From the NCBI RefSeq assembly GCF_032362555.1, contig NC_083536.1:5084001-5148000 (forward strand): DNA of 64,000 nucleotides, written 5' to 3'. The notes beneath the pieces were generated by a model. It did no database searches. It was not told the DNA's origin and saw only the letters and a list, made by a program, of their open reading frames with translations. Source of the stretch: Amyelois transitella (Eukaryota > Arthropoda > Insecta > Lepidoptera > Pyralidae). Position 1 is the first letter of the stretch. Every line of letters begins with the position of its first letter. The translations under genes were made by a program, and so were the position numbers. Of this stretch, positions 1 to 10,521 are shown in pieces.

Positions 1-690
1 CTTTTTTGTAAACCCCCCCCCTTCACCCCCTAAATAAGGATTATGTAAAAGAAGTGACCATATCTCTGGAACTTTGACCCGCAGCGAAAAACTTCATATG
101 ACCTTAGGGGATGCTTTTGGTCGCCTCTAAGCCCTGGCAGCATAAAAAATAGGTCTTAATAGAAGTAAAAAAAAATCATTTTTTTTTCTAAGTGTCGCCT
201 CGTCGGAGCTTTTGTAGCAAAGGGTGCACTGCACAGGACTTAGTCATATTTTCGAACGTTGCGATGTCATGATAAGCCCCCATTTTTACATCGCCAATGC
301 ATAGACGTGGTCTTGGCCAGCAACGTTTGTATGGGACACTTTTTTGTAAACCCCCCCCTTCACCCCCTAAATAAGGATTATGTAAAAGAAGTGACCATAT
401 CTCTGGAACTTTGACCCGCAGCGAAAAACTTCATATGACCTTAGGGGATGCTTTTGGTCGCTTCTAAGCCCTGGTATCATAAAAAATAGGGCTTAATAGG
501 GCATAAAAAAATCGGCGAAATTTTTTTAAGTCCTGAGAACCATTGACGAAAAAATGAGTATAACTCCGAAAATATCGCATGCAGCGCAAAAGTTTATATG
601 ACCTTAAGGGATGCTTTTGGTCATACCTAAGCCCTGGCATTATAAAAAATAGGGCTTAATAGGGCAAAAAAAAATCGGCGAAATTTTTTT
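1..690. repeat. Three-copy degenerate repeat upstream of the BEL/Pao gag
   Basis: Two close copies of a block starting with TTTTTTGTAAACCCCCCC begin at 2 and about 340. A third, more diverged copy of the inner part (GACCTTA-GGGATGCTTTTGGTC followed by AAGCCCTGG) lies near 598-640. Each copy ends in an A/T-rich run after AGGGCTTAATAGGGC. The gag-like frame starts immediately downstream at 703, so this could be the remaining 5' LTR or leader of the BEL/Pao element or an unrelated satellite-like repeat. No gene is visible here. Confidence 0.7.
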
Positions 691-702
691 AAGTCCCAAA
701 AA

Positions 703-2952
703 GTGCGCACCCTTTCGTATACCCTAACCGATCCCGATCCAAGCGCCTCTGAGTTAGACAAACACGCTTTGTGCGTCAGAGAAGAACGTCTGCGATCTTC
801 ATTTTCTAAGTGGGAGGACTTACGCCTCGACATTATAGCGATGGATCCTGATGACCCCGAGGACGACGTTGAAAGTACGTATTTGGAAGCGCTCACTAAA
901 ATTGGAAGACTCTCTGTAAAACATGATAAGAAGCCAGTAGTGTCGTGTCAAACTTCAATACATGATCAGGACCCAGTAGTGTTGTGTCAAAGTTCAAAAC
1001 AAAGTAAAATTAAGTTACCAAACGTAGTAATTCCAACTTTCAATGGCAAATACAGGGATTACCAAGCCTTCATTGGGCTTTTTGATGCTCTTAACCATAA
1101 AAATAGTAACTTAGAAAGTATTGAAAAGTTATTCTATTTACAATCTTATTTAAAGGACGAACCTCATGAGCTTATTAAAAATCTACCTTTATGTTCTGAA
1201 AGCTATGAGGAGGCTCGTAAAATATTAAATGACAGATACAACAATAGGTATAAGATTACAAATGACCATTTAAATGTATTATTAGATATAAGCTCTATGA
1301 CTAAATCCACAGCTGTTAATATTAGAAGTTTTTTGTCTATTGTTAAGCAACAGTTAGCTGCATTAAGGAACTTAGGCCACTCTGTTGATCAGTGGGATCC
1401 TATCACTCTTTGCATTTTAACAAGAAAATTGGATATGATTTGCAACAGGGAATTCGAACTTGGTAGACAAGAAAAACCTAGTGTAACAAGCCTTATTGAA
1501 TTTTTAGAGAAGCGAGCATTAGCGCTCGAGAATGTGGAACGAGATAAGGTGCTGTTGGCTCCGAAGGCTGTCCACGTAGCTACTGTGAAGAAGGTACAGC
1601 CTGCCAGCGCTGAGAAGAAGAGCTGCATACTTTGTAAGTCTAACCACAAACTATTTTCTTGTTCTCAATTTAAATTAATGTCAATAAGTGAGCGAATTAA
1701 GTTTGTTACAGCTAATAATCTATGCCAAATATGTTTGAATAACCACAATAAGCCATGCATGTATAAGTTTAAATGTCAGGTCTGTAAAAATGATCATAAC
1801 TCTCTTCTCTATGTGGAAGAGGCCCCATCACCAGTCACATTGGTGGCTGGATCTGCTACTAAACAAGTTGTGTTGCCTACAGCACAGGTAAAACTTTTAG
1901 CGAGCAACGGAACTGAGGTTTATGTCAAGGCTCTCCTTGATACAGGTTCACAGGTATCCTTTGTGACCAAAGAGCTAGCAGATTTATTAAAATTACAGAT
2001 TCAGACTGCCAGTACTCCTGTCACAGGCATAGGTCAAACTTTTAACAATTTAAAGCAAAGAGTAAATTTAGAAGTACACTCACTGACACAGGACTATAGC
2101 ATTTCTGTTGTATGCTACTTACTTGAAAACATCACTTCAAAATTGCCGCAGAAGACTTTCAACATTAATAAATTAGTTTAAATTCAATATAGTATTGGCT
2201 GACAAGACATTTAATCAATCCAGTAACATACATATATTATTAGGTGCTGACATTGTGTTTCAGGTGTTGCTGCCTCCTGAGCCTCGAGTTAGCCGGTACA
2301 ACTGTGCGGGGCATGGGGACATCACAGCTTCACCTCCATTACTCAATACAAAGTTTGGTCATGTAGTCGCAGGTAGCATTAACTCAGATAATATTTATTT
2401 GAAACACAACCAAGCGGTAACCTCCTTATTTTGTGAAACATGTACTTCTGGCTTAAATCATGCTCTTTCTGAATTTTGGCAATGTGAAAAGGTTCCTGAA
2501 ACATTTACAGAAACACATTCTGAACATGAATTGTGTGAAAATATATTTTTAGAAAATATTGAACTGGACACACAAAATAACAAAATGCAAGTTGTCCTGC
2601 CATTAAAACAGCCTTTAGATTTTATTAATCAGTCTTTAGGAGACTCATTACATTTAGCTTTACAAAGATTTTATAACTTAGAAGCTAGACTTACAAAAGA
2701 CCCTAGTCTTTATAAATTGTATTCATACTTCATTAATGAATACATAAATCAAGGGCATGGTACAGTCATTGACATCAGTCAATACAGTTTAACAACTGAT
2801 CCAGTGTACTTCCTGCCACACCACCCAGTTCTTAACTTACAAATGAAAACAACGTCGTGTTGTTATGGATGGTTCTATGAAAACCAGCAATAAGACTTCT
2901 TTAAACGATTTATTGCTAAATGTAGTACAAAAGGAACTTGTTGATGTTTTGT
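703..2952 (+). pseudogene. BEL/Pao gag, aspartic protease and start of reverse transcriptase
   Basis: The first frame (to 2181, 492 aa) has the Pao-type gag region (PTFNGKYRDYQAF, as in DUF1759), a Cys/His-rich knuckle region around residues 305-375 (CILCKSNH, CQICLNNH, CQVCKNDH) and a retroviral-type protease segment with ALLDTGSQVSFV near residue 410. The frame shifts near 2175 and continues from about 2183 to 2893 through LLGADIVF and the spacer before RT. A second shift near 2855 moves it into the RT start, which runs to a stop at 2952. The order gag, protease, RT in one polyprotein is typical of BEL/Pao. Two frameshifts and a stop make this copy non-functional. The true start codon is uncertain. 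Confidence 0.88.
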
Positions 2953-2973
2953 GATTCAGAGTAGATAATTATT

Positions 2974-3090
2974 CAATTCTCAATTCCATCATAAAGCCAA
3001 ACAGCTGCACGTGGCTTATCAGTCTTTTCAAGACTGTTGGCTCTGTCTGCCCCGCAAGGGATATAGACGTGATTATATGTATGTATGTAT
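2974..3090 (+). mobile_element. SINE fragment with 13-bp target duplication
   Basis: The insert ends in a short (TATG)n tail and is flanked by exact copies of GTAGATAATTATT at 2961-2973 and 3091-3103, the signature of target-primed reverse transcription. The body contains GTTGGCTCTGTCTGCCCCGC, which recurs at 31860-31915 and, inverted, at 59630-59665. This copy is 5'-truncated relative to the other two. It interrupts the BEL/Pao reverse transcriptase, which continues directly after the second duplication. Confidence 0.88.
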
Positions 3091-3192
3091 GTAGATAATT
3101 ATTTCTTCATAACAGACATAAAAAACATGTTTCGCAACATATTATTACATCCAAAATACAGGTCTTTACAAAATATTCTATGGAGATATAAT
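3091..3192 (+). pseudogene. BEL/Pao reverse transcriptase segment between SINE and DIRS-like element
   Basis: The + strand encodes the RT stretch that starts with VDNYFFITDIKNMFR, where D of DIK is the first catalytic aspartate region of BEL-type RT. It ends at LQNILWR, directly before the DIRS-like insertion. The beginning overlaps the SINE target duplication. The continuation of the protein is found at 33017. Confidence 0.85.
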
Positions 3193-3566
3193 TGGGAATT
3201 AAACGAACTTACCTAGTGAAGTTCGATTCCAATTATGAGAGGGTCCCACCGAAGACGATATTTAATTACAAGCAGCAGTACGCAAGATGATGCTGTCTCC
3301 GTCACATGTTTAGAGATTTATATGAAACTGAAAAATTAGGTATTCTCCCCTCTCCTTCCCACCCCACGCGGCTGGTCCGGTGCGGTCGCTTGTCATTATC
3401 TTCAAAGTTTTCCTGATTTTGTATTTTTATTTTCTGGGTTGGGGGGGAAGTCATATCGTCTTCGGTGGGACCCTCTCATAATTGGAATCGAACTTCACTA
3501 GGTAAGTTCGTTTAATTCCCAATTATAATTCGGGTCTCCACCGAAGACGATATTTAATTACAAGCA
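3193..3566. repeat. DIRS-like inverted terminal repeat and internal complementary region
   Basis: Bases 3246-3398 recur almost exactly in reverse at 32848-33000, the far end of the element. In addition, 3193-3270 is repeated in inverted form at about 3449-3525 (both carry ACTTACCTAGTGAAGTTCG or its complement), and 3528-3566 repeats the outer edge of the right terminus (CGGGTCTCCACCGAAGACG). This layout of terminal repeats plus a junction region complementary to both ends is what DIRS-type elements use to form a circular intermediate. Confidence 0.8.
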
Positions 3567-3793
3567 GATGTTTAGAGTTTGAAAGGCATATGGGTCAAAT
3601 AAAAATACGATGAAGTACATACCAATCAATATGTCATTTATAATTTTTTAATGACATCACTCATTAATACAATAGATGCAATTGATTGTTCTGATTTTGC
3701 GCTGACTAATCAAATTTATAGTTAAACAAGAGTAAACTAAAAATAAATACAACACATTTCTCTTATACAGATAACTTGATCATATATTGAAAA
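3567..3793 (-). other. DIRS-like 3' untranslated region and end of recombinase gene
   Basis: AT-rich DNA with no gene of its own. The recombinase frame, interrupted by the Helitron at the A/T site 24403/3793, continues here for a few codons and stops at TGA 3780-3782 on the minus strand. Confidence 0.6.
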
Positions 3794-3919
3794 CTAGCTT
3801 TTGCCCGCGGCTTCGCCCGCGCAAATGTAATATTATAAGGATACGCCATAAAATTTCACCCATTTTTTTATCCCGTATCGTGCGGGGCTGTTTTATGTTT
3901 ATAATAATATTTGGTTTAA

Positions 3920-4055
3920 ATTCATATGGCTTCTCCCGTCTTGTCTCTTCTCGTTCTGTTCCGTCCCGTCCCAACCTGTTGTGTCCCGTCCTGCCCCGTC
4001 CAGTCCTATCCTGTCCCATCCCATCCTATTTAGTGCCATCCTGCTTTCCGCAACT
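3920..4055. repeat. Low-complexity TCCCGTCC-type tract in Helitron H0
   Basis: A pyrimidine-rich degenerate tandem of GTCCC/GTCCT units within the Helitron 3' portion. It gives rise to long but meaningless open frames on both strands. Confidence 0.7.
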
Positions 4056-4186
4056 GATACGTATTTTTTACTAACCAATATTTAAGACTTCTCGCACTTC
4101 GACACCTATCACTATCAAAAATATCAAATCTAATCAACAAATCAAAAATTAACTGAAATAGAGTGTAAAATAAGTCAAGTTAAAAG

Positions 4187-4604
4187 TGTTGGCGTATGCC
4201 AATATCTCAGAAAGGAATAGTAATTAAAACACCTTTTAACTTGTAATTTCCTTGTATTTTGATCTCCATAAACCAAATCACTTTTGCAGTACTTTTAACA
4301 CTATTTATACATAATCATACGCATAATAAGCATAGTATACTTATAATATCTCTATGACATAGATTCTGCTATGATCAACTTTACTGTTAGACGTTCGGCG
4401 ACAGAATGACCACCGCTTCAATCGTTTTCCAAAAACAAGCCTACCCTACCATCCCCACTATCGTTATCGCACCATTGGCTGACGTCACTCGTTGCCATGA
4501 GGCGATAACGATCAATTGAGCAACTTTTAAATAGGAATATTATTATAAAACATTAAAATAATCTAAAGAATTACAATAGTTATTAAATTATGAAAATTAC
4601 AACA
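4187..4604 (-). repeat. 3' LTR of gypsy element
   Basis: Matches 17369-17786 along its whole length by eye. It contains the palindromic ends TGTTG and CAACA. Its outer edge (4187) is preceded by AAAG, the target duplication. Confidence 0.93.
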
Positions 4605-4773
4605 GCTCGGCCATCTGACCATGAACGAATATCCTTATTCGTATTAATCTTAAAATATGAATTTTCATTATTACTTATTACTTATATAATATAAAATATA
4701 ATTCATAACATAGGTAAAGCTTTTAATATAAGAACTTGATTTTCCTCTTAGTTTACTTAATTTATATTAATAC

Positions 4774-5195
4774 ACCCAGTCTATGACTGACCGTTACCTG
4801 TGTATTAATAATAACGTAATGCTACTCATGATATGCCCGGTCCATGACGCTGACCGTTACCTGCATAACATGATTATTGATCACAGATTTATGTATATGC
4901 CCGGTCCATGACGCTGACCGTTACCTGCATAACATGATTATTGATCACAGATTTATGTATATGCCCGGTCCATGACGCTGACCGTTACCTGCATAACATG
5001 ATTATTGATCACAGATTTATGTATATGCCCGGTCCATGACGCTGACCGTTACCTGCATAACATGATTATTGATCTCAAATTGATGTATATGCCCGGTCCA
5101 TGACGTTGACCGTTACCTGCATATCATCACTATTAACAGTGCCCAGTCCTTTATCTGGACCGTTACCTGCACATCACAATCATTAACAATGACAT
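4774..5195. repeat. 64-bp minisatellite in the 3' region of the gypsy element
   Basis: GCCCGGTCCATGACGCTGAC recurs at 4835, 4899, 4963, 5027 and 5091 with exact 64-bp spacing, and degenerate copies lie near 4776 and 5141. Each unit carries the imperfect dyad GGTCCATGACGCTGACC. The middle units look identical, so expansion is recent. It sits between the end of pol and the 3' LTR. The copies abut without variable spacers, so this is not a CRISPR-like array. Confidence 0.92.
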
Positions 5196-5350
5196 GGGTA
5201 TACAAATCAAATCATCAAACTTAGTATTTCTAAAAAAATAAATAAAATAATATTCTAACATTACTTTGGGTAAACTATTATCGATAACCAATTTGCAAAA
5301 GGCGTCCAATAGCTATAGTGACAAGAATAATTTACATTAGCAACCTATCG

Positions 5351-8300
5351 TTAAGAATTTATATCGCTTTCAGAAGATTGTTCATTGTCAGAAGATTCGT
5401 CTTCTGAAGAAACAGATTGTGTAACAGACAGCCACGGAAATATTTTATCTATTGCAATAACTGCCTCATAACGTTTTCCTTTTTGCGTTATTGGAGTATC
5501 TTCTACTACATAACGATCGTTCGGAAGGACTTTCTTAATCCTATATGGTCCTTTACATTTGGGTTCGAGTTTCTTGGACTGGCCTTCAATTCCAGTCGGC
5601 GCACGAATGATTCTAACAAGATCTCCCTCTTTAAATTGAACATTTAGTTTTCGATGTTTGTCATAAGCCTGTTTATTCTTAACCTGTTGCGTTTCAATAT
5701 ATTGTCTAGCTTCAGACCTTATTTCGGACAAAGAGTTTGGCTTAAAAGAGGAAGTTTCGGATATAATTTCATTGAATATACCTTGTGAAGGGTTAGTTAC
5801 AGTTCTGCCAAATAGAAGTTCAGTGGGAGTTTTCTTAGTTGTTGAGTGAGTGGTTGTGTTGATTCCTAGTTGAATATCTGGTAAATGCTCATCCCAAAGC
5901 CCATTCGGTTTATTATGATTCATTGATCCAAGGGCAGCGAGGATGGTGCGGTTATATCGTTCGACTTGGCCGTTTGCTCTAGGCGTTGCTACCGCATTCA
6001 GTATATGCTTAATGCCAACACTTTTTATAAACTTCTTAAAACAATTGCTAGTAAAGCTAGTCCCCTGGTCAGTAATAAGACGGTTAGGCGTACCAAAGTA
6101 ACTGAAATGTTCACGCAATACTTTAATGCTTGTTGAAGATTTTGTATTACGTACCGCAGTTATATTGACAAACTTCGTTAATGCGTCGACAATAACTAAT
6201 ATGTAGGTGTTTCCTCTTTTTGTCCTAATGAAAGGTCCTAGGTGATCAGCGTGTAAGGTGTCAAAAGGAGCGTCGCCCTTAGGTATGGGGTGCAACTCGC
6301 CTGCTTTCTTACCACTGGGTAACTTATGATGGGCACACTCGACACATGCCGCGACATACTTTTTGACAAAACGTCTCATTTTTGGGAACCAATAGTTTGC
6401 TTGTATGCGTCCCAACGTTTTGTCGTAGCCAAAATGACCTACATCATCGTGGTTTGCTTTCAGCAAATGCCATCTTGCCCCACGGGGTACCAACCAACGA
6501 ATGCTCGAGTCATCGAGAATACGATAAACACGCTCATTTACTAATTTATAGTTTTTGAATACATCAGTTGTTTCCTTGATTTTAGGGTCCTTAAGAATGC
6601 TGATAATACGTTTAATTTCATCGTCTGATTGTTGGTAGGTAATTAACCAATCATCTGTACCCACGACTAGTATATCTAAAAGGTGATTATAGTCTTTTTC
6701 GTCTGTAATAGGATTGCGACTTAGAGCATCTACGTGCGCCATCTTTTCGCCTGGTCTATACTCAATATTACAGTCGTATTCTAGAAATTGTAACCACCAC
6801 CGGGCGATACGCGGAACTAAGTCACGCTTTGTCAGCGTGGTGCGTAAGGCGTTGCAGTCTGTTACAATCGTGAATTTAACTCCCAGAAGATACACCCGGA
6901 ATTTACTCAAAGATGAAATAACAGCGAGAGTCTCAAGTTCGTAAGAGTGGAGCTTTTGCTCATCTGGTGTCGTCTGTCTACTATAATACGCTATAGCCCG
7001 CAACATACCGGACGAATCCTTCTGCATAAGGATTCCAGCCACGCCTATTTTACTCGCATCAGTGTGGAGTTGTAATTGTAAGGTTGGATCATAGATTCCC
7101 AAAACTGGTCTGTTTGCTAGTATATCTTTCAATTTTAGAAAAGCTTCAGCCTCATCATTTTCCCAATGCCATGAGACGTTCTTTTTCAGAAGGTTTGTTA
7201 GAGGTCTAGCTATCATAGCAAAACCTTCGACAAACCTTCTAAAGAAACTAGCGAGTCCCAGAAAACGTCTAACTTCATGAGCATTTTTCGGTGGGGAAAA
7301 CTCCGTTATTGCTTTGGTCTTTGATGATCCAGGCCTGATACCCTCCGCACTGATCTCGAATCCTAGATAATCTATTTTATCAAAAAAGAAATTACATTTG
7401 CTCCGTTTGAGCGTTAATCCATTTTGCGCGATCACTTTCAAAACCTGTTCTAACCGATCTAAACCTTCTTCAAACGACCTAGCGGGAATAAGTATATCGT
7501 CCATATAAATTAAAGTATAGTCGCTTACTGGCGAGGCTTGAATGATTTTATTCATTGTACGCTGAAAAACGGAAGGCGCGTTAACAAGCCCAAATGGCAT
7601 CCGGTTATACTCATATTGACCATCTGGGGTCACAAATGCAGTTTTCGCTCGGGACTGCTCCGCAATCGGAATCTGATAGTAACCCGAGGCTAAATCAAGG
7701 GTTATGAAGAGTGTGCTACCAGAGAGTCTATCAAGCTGATCCTCTATTCGCGGTAATGGGTAATGTTCGCGTTTCGTTTTTCGGTTAAGTGCCCGGTAAT
7801 CTACACATAATCTTTTTTCTCCTGACTTTTTGTTAACCAATACGATAGGACTAGCGTAGGGCGAATTAGACTCTCTGATTATGTCACCATCTAACATTTC
7901 CCTTATCATGCCCTTAACTATTTCGCGTTCAGAATAGGATAGCCTATACGGACGATACACCACCGGTTCTGAATCTATTAAATCTATAACCATTTCAGTT
8001 CCGGTCGTGAATCCTAAGTCACTAAGGTTAGAGGAAAAACTATTTTTAAATTTACTTAATAAATTTTCAAGCAGTTTCTTTTGAGATAACGATAGCGAAT
8101 TCCCACAGTTAATATTTTCATTGCAGTTGTTGGAGTCCATAATATTAGAAAGATTAACATTTACATTGTGTATAGAGTGACTTCTGGTAATCAATTCCCC
8201 CTTTTTGAAGGTAATTTCTTGATCACCTACATTTTGTACAAGGACACTGCCAGTACCGTTTCTTAACACAAATTCTCCTGGCAATAGGTAATACTCACGA

Positions 8301-8438
8301 TTTTTAATGTGCCTTATATTACCATGTACGTAAATAGTACCTGTATATTCATTAGAACAACAGACTGGTACTGATTTTAACTCGTTTACTCCTAACTTAG
8401 TTTCACATGAACAAATTAGTGGGCATTTAATAAGTTTA
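5351..8438 (-). CDS. pol: Gypsy pol: reverse transcriptase, RNase H, integrase
   Basis: Counting residues from the first ATG upstream (8563, which lies in Helitron DNA), reverse transcriptase spans about 215-430, with FITLDLASGYYQIP and the YMDD box at 353-356. RNase H follows with LHTDASKIGVAGIL and YELETLAV. The integrase has an HHCC finger (HFGYDKTL...CVECAHH) and a D,D,E core (LHADHLG, LITDQGTSF, ANGQVERYN). The reading order RT, RNase H, integrase defines Ty3/gypsy. The protein would copy the element RNA into DNA and insert it. The genuine frame begins in gag at 16766; the interval 15243-8439 is Helitron DNA and the phases on both sides agree. The C-terminus is a short acidic Ser-rich tail. 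Confidence 0.95.
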
Positions 8439-8563
8439 CTAGCTTTCCGCCCGCGGCTTCGCCCACGTGTAATTCGGTTATATAAACAGGCTCCATCTTT
8501 TTCTATATCTACCACAGCATGAGGAATATAATTCCCATTAACAAACAAAATTTCTTGAACCAT
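8439..8563 (-). pseudogene. Start of an OTU-like frame in the Helitron 3' module
   Basis: The Helitron 3' module contains ATG (8563) and about 41 codons running into the terminal hairpin. DGACLYNRI near the middle resembles the catalytic Cys segment of OTU-type proteases (D-G-x-C-L-F/Y-R), a domain known from some autonomous Helitrons. The frame is cut at the hairpin. Here it happens to read on into gypsy pol, producing a false long ORF. The same block occurs at 23110-23234, 44073-44197, 46290-46414 and 55870-55994. The OTU assignment is an inference from one short motif. Confidence 0.45.
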
Positions 8564-9822
8564 TTTAATTAGAAATTTTTTAACTAAAACTATATCTATG
8601 GAAATTAACTAAGACTAATGAAGTAACAAAGAAATGAATAAAAAATGAAGAATATATTAAAAAATCAACTCACACTATAAAACTTATCCAACACTAACTA
8701 AATATACTATCAAAAATATCAAATCTAATCAACAAATCAAAAATTAACTGAAATAGAGAGTAAAATAAGTTAAATAAGTCAAGTTAAAAGTATAAAGTAA
8801 AAATATTTTACGCTACCTAGCTAAATGACGGTAACGAAACCATAGCGCGATCTATCTCGATGCCAATGCCATCTATCGAGCATCGAGACAACTCGTGATA
8901 GTTAATAGAAAATAAAATTCGGGTGTTTTATTTATGCATACCGATTACGCCGAGATTTATGGACCGATTTACGTGATTCTTTTTTTGTTCGGTAGAGTAT
9001 ACTTTCAAGTTGGTGCCGTTGTTACCTAGTCAGGATCTGATGATGGTATTCCAGGGAAATCAAGGGCAAACCTCAAATTTACAGGCAATTACGTTTTTGA
9101 CAATTTCATAGATCTGTTTAAGTATTTGCGTCTGATAGTCATCATCCCATGTGAATGAGCTGATGATGGAAGGTACAACTCCTCAACGGTTAGGAGTTGA
9201 AAGAAAATTCTTACGAAGTTATACGTACATGTGAGGCTATTAGGTTGACCTGATAATAAAAAGTAAATCTCATTAACGTTAAGAATTTAGGTGAAAATGG
9301 ATGCGGACAAATTTCGTAGCTGTTTGTATGGGTAGTGTTAACACAAAATAGGGATTTAAAGGCGTGATGTTATTAATGTTATGCATGTATGTACATAATT
9401 ATGTATGTTATTATGTATGTTAAAGAGACGACTGAAAGTTGTCATACAAAGTCTTTTTTTTTAAGGATGGGAAATCATCAAATGACCTCTCCCGCTCTGG
9501 GTGGAACGGAAGGGAGTGTCAGACTTTTACTGACTAAAACCCACCTCGTTCCTTCAGTTGCCCTTTGCGTTCCGGGGCCACGGCATCTCGTTAGAACTTT
9601 CCCGCAGCCCCGGCTCAGTTTATCCCGTTTCCCCCCTTTGGGGGTTGACATTTCAAAAATCCCTTCTTAGTGCTCACTTATGTTGCTAAAGGAACCTCTG
9701 TTCAAAATCTCAGACTCCTATACCGAGCGGTTTCGGTTGTGCGTTAATAAATCAGTCACCCAATCGCACCCCCTAAATCACGATTGGAGGGTAGTTTGAA
9801 AAAACTTATAATGTCAAACATA

Positions 9823-9858
9823 TCGCACTAATAATACAATAGTGTAGCAACTCAAAAT
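9823..9858 (+). repeat. TE1 left terminal inverted repeat
   Basis: 36 bp identical to the reverse complement of 13710-13745. It starts TCGCACTAAT and ends CAACTCAAAAT. Confidence 0.93.
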
Positions 9859-10103
9859 GTGTCGAAGTTGCCATAGCAATATAATCAAACGCAAAATTCA
9901 ACGCCTTACAAGTCACTAAAACCGTCATAAGGATAGTGCAAAAAATGGATAAGAGATGGCGACATAAGTCTTTATTCATGACTCGCCGACTGTCTTGACC
10001 CCACCCTTAATATTGCGTCATCTTTAGTTGCGACCAACAGTGATAGGGGAACGACGTGCCGCTTTGCGCAATATTTCGAGTTGCAGCGTTATTCCTGGAT
10101 CAG

Positions 10104-10520
10104 GTATGTAAGATTTATAGTATTATTTTGATTTAATACATTATTGTTGAATTAAGCCTAATCATGAAATTTTGATATTTCTAGTTATTACGCTATTACT
10201 GATTTACATAAGCACGATTTAAAAAAACATTTTTATTTACGACGCTATTGTTGGTTCACTTAGTAATTTTTGACATGATACGGTTTTGTTGAATCGTAAA
10301 TTAAAGACGATTTTTGTATAGTTTATAAAGTACTTAGAAATAAGTTATATTTGTTACTTTCAGTGCTTATAAATATTTAATCGAATGTGTATAAGTGGAG
10401 AAAAAATAATGCTCAATATCTATTTTATTTCATAAATTTTGACTTACTACACTGTATGTGACAAACATGTAACAAGTATGTATTAAACTGATTAAATACT
10501 TCTTTTATTTATAGATTCAG
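10104..10520 (+). other. Predicted 5' UTR intron of TE1
   Basis: Donor CAG/GTATGTAAG follows a short noncoding exon. The acceptor is most likely ATTCAG directly before the ATG at 10522 (an alternative is TTATAG at 10514). The related element TE2 has an intron at the same place, ending one base before its ATG, which supports this call. Confidence 0.6.
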
Positions 10521-10521
10521 T

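Noticed and set aside
3780..4074. ORFs on both strands in the TCCCGTCC tract
   Set aside because: Low-complexity pyrimidine repeat; no domain or codon pattern.
4835..5190. Regularly spaced 64-bp repeats as a CRISPR array
   Set aside because: Units abut without unique spacers, the genome is eukaryotic and no cas genes are near.
5351..8563. 1070-codon ORF read as a complete pol gene with start at 8563
   Set aside because: The first 41 codons are Helitron 3' sequence found at four other places; the true gypsy frame comes from gag at 16766.
9389..9670. Open frame of 84-93 codons beginning MYIIMYVIMYV, repeated in all Helitron units (for example 14559, 18406, 23718, 37628, 53520)
   Set aside because: It lies on the strand opposite to the Helitron, is conserved only because the units are nearly identical at DNA level, crosses short tandem repeats, varies at its start through indels in the poly-T run, and has no protein features.
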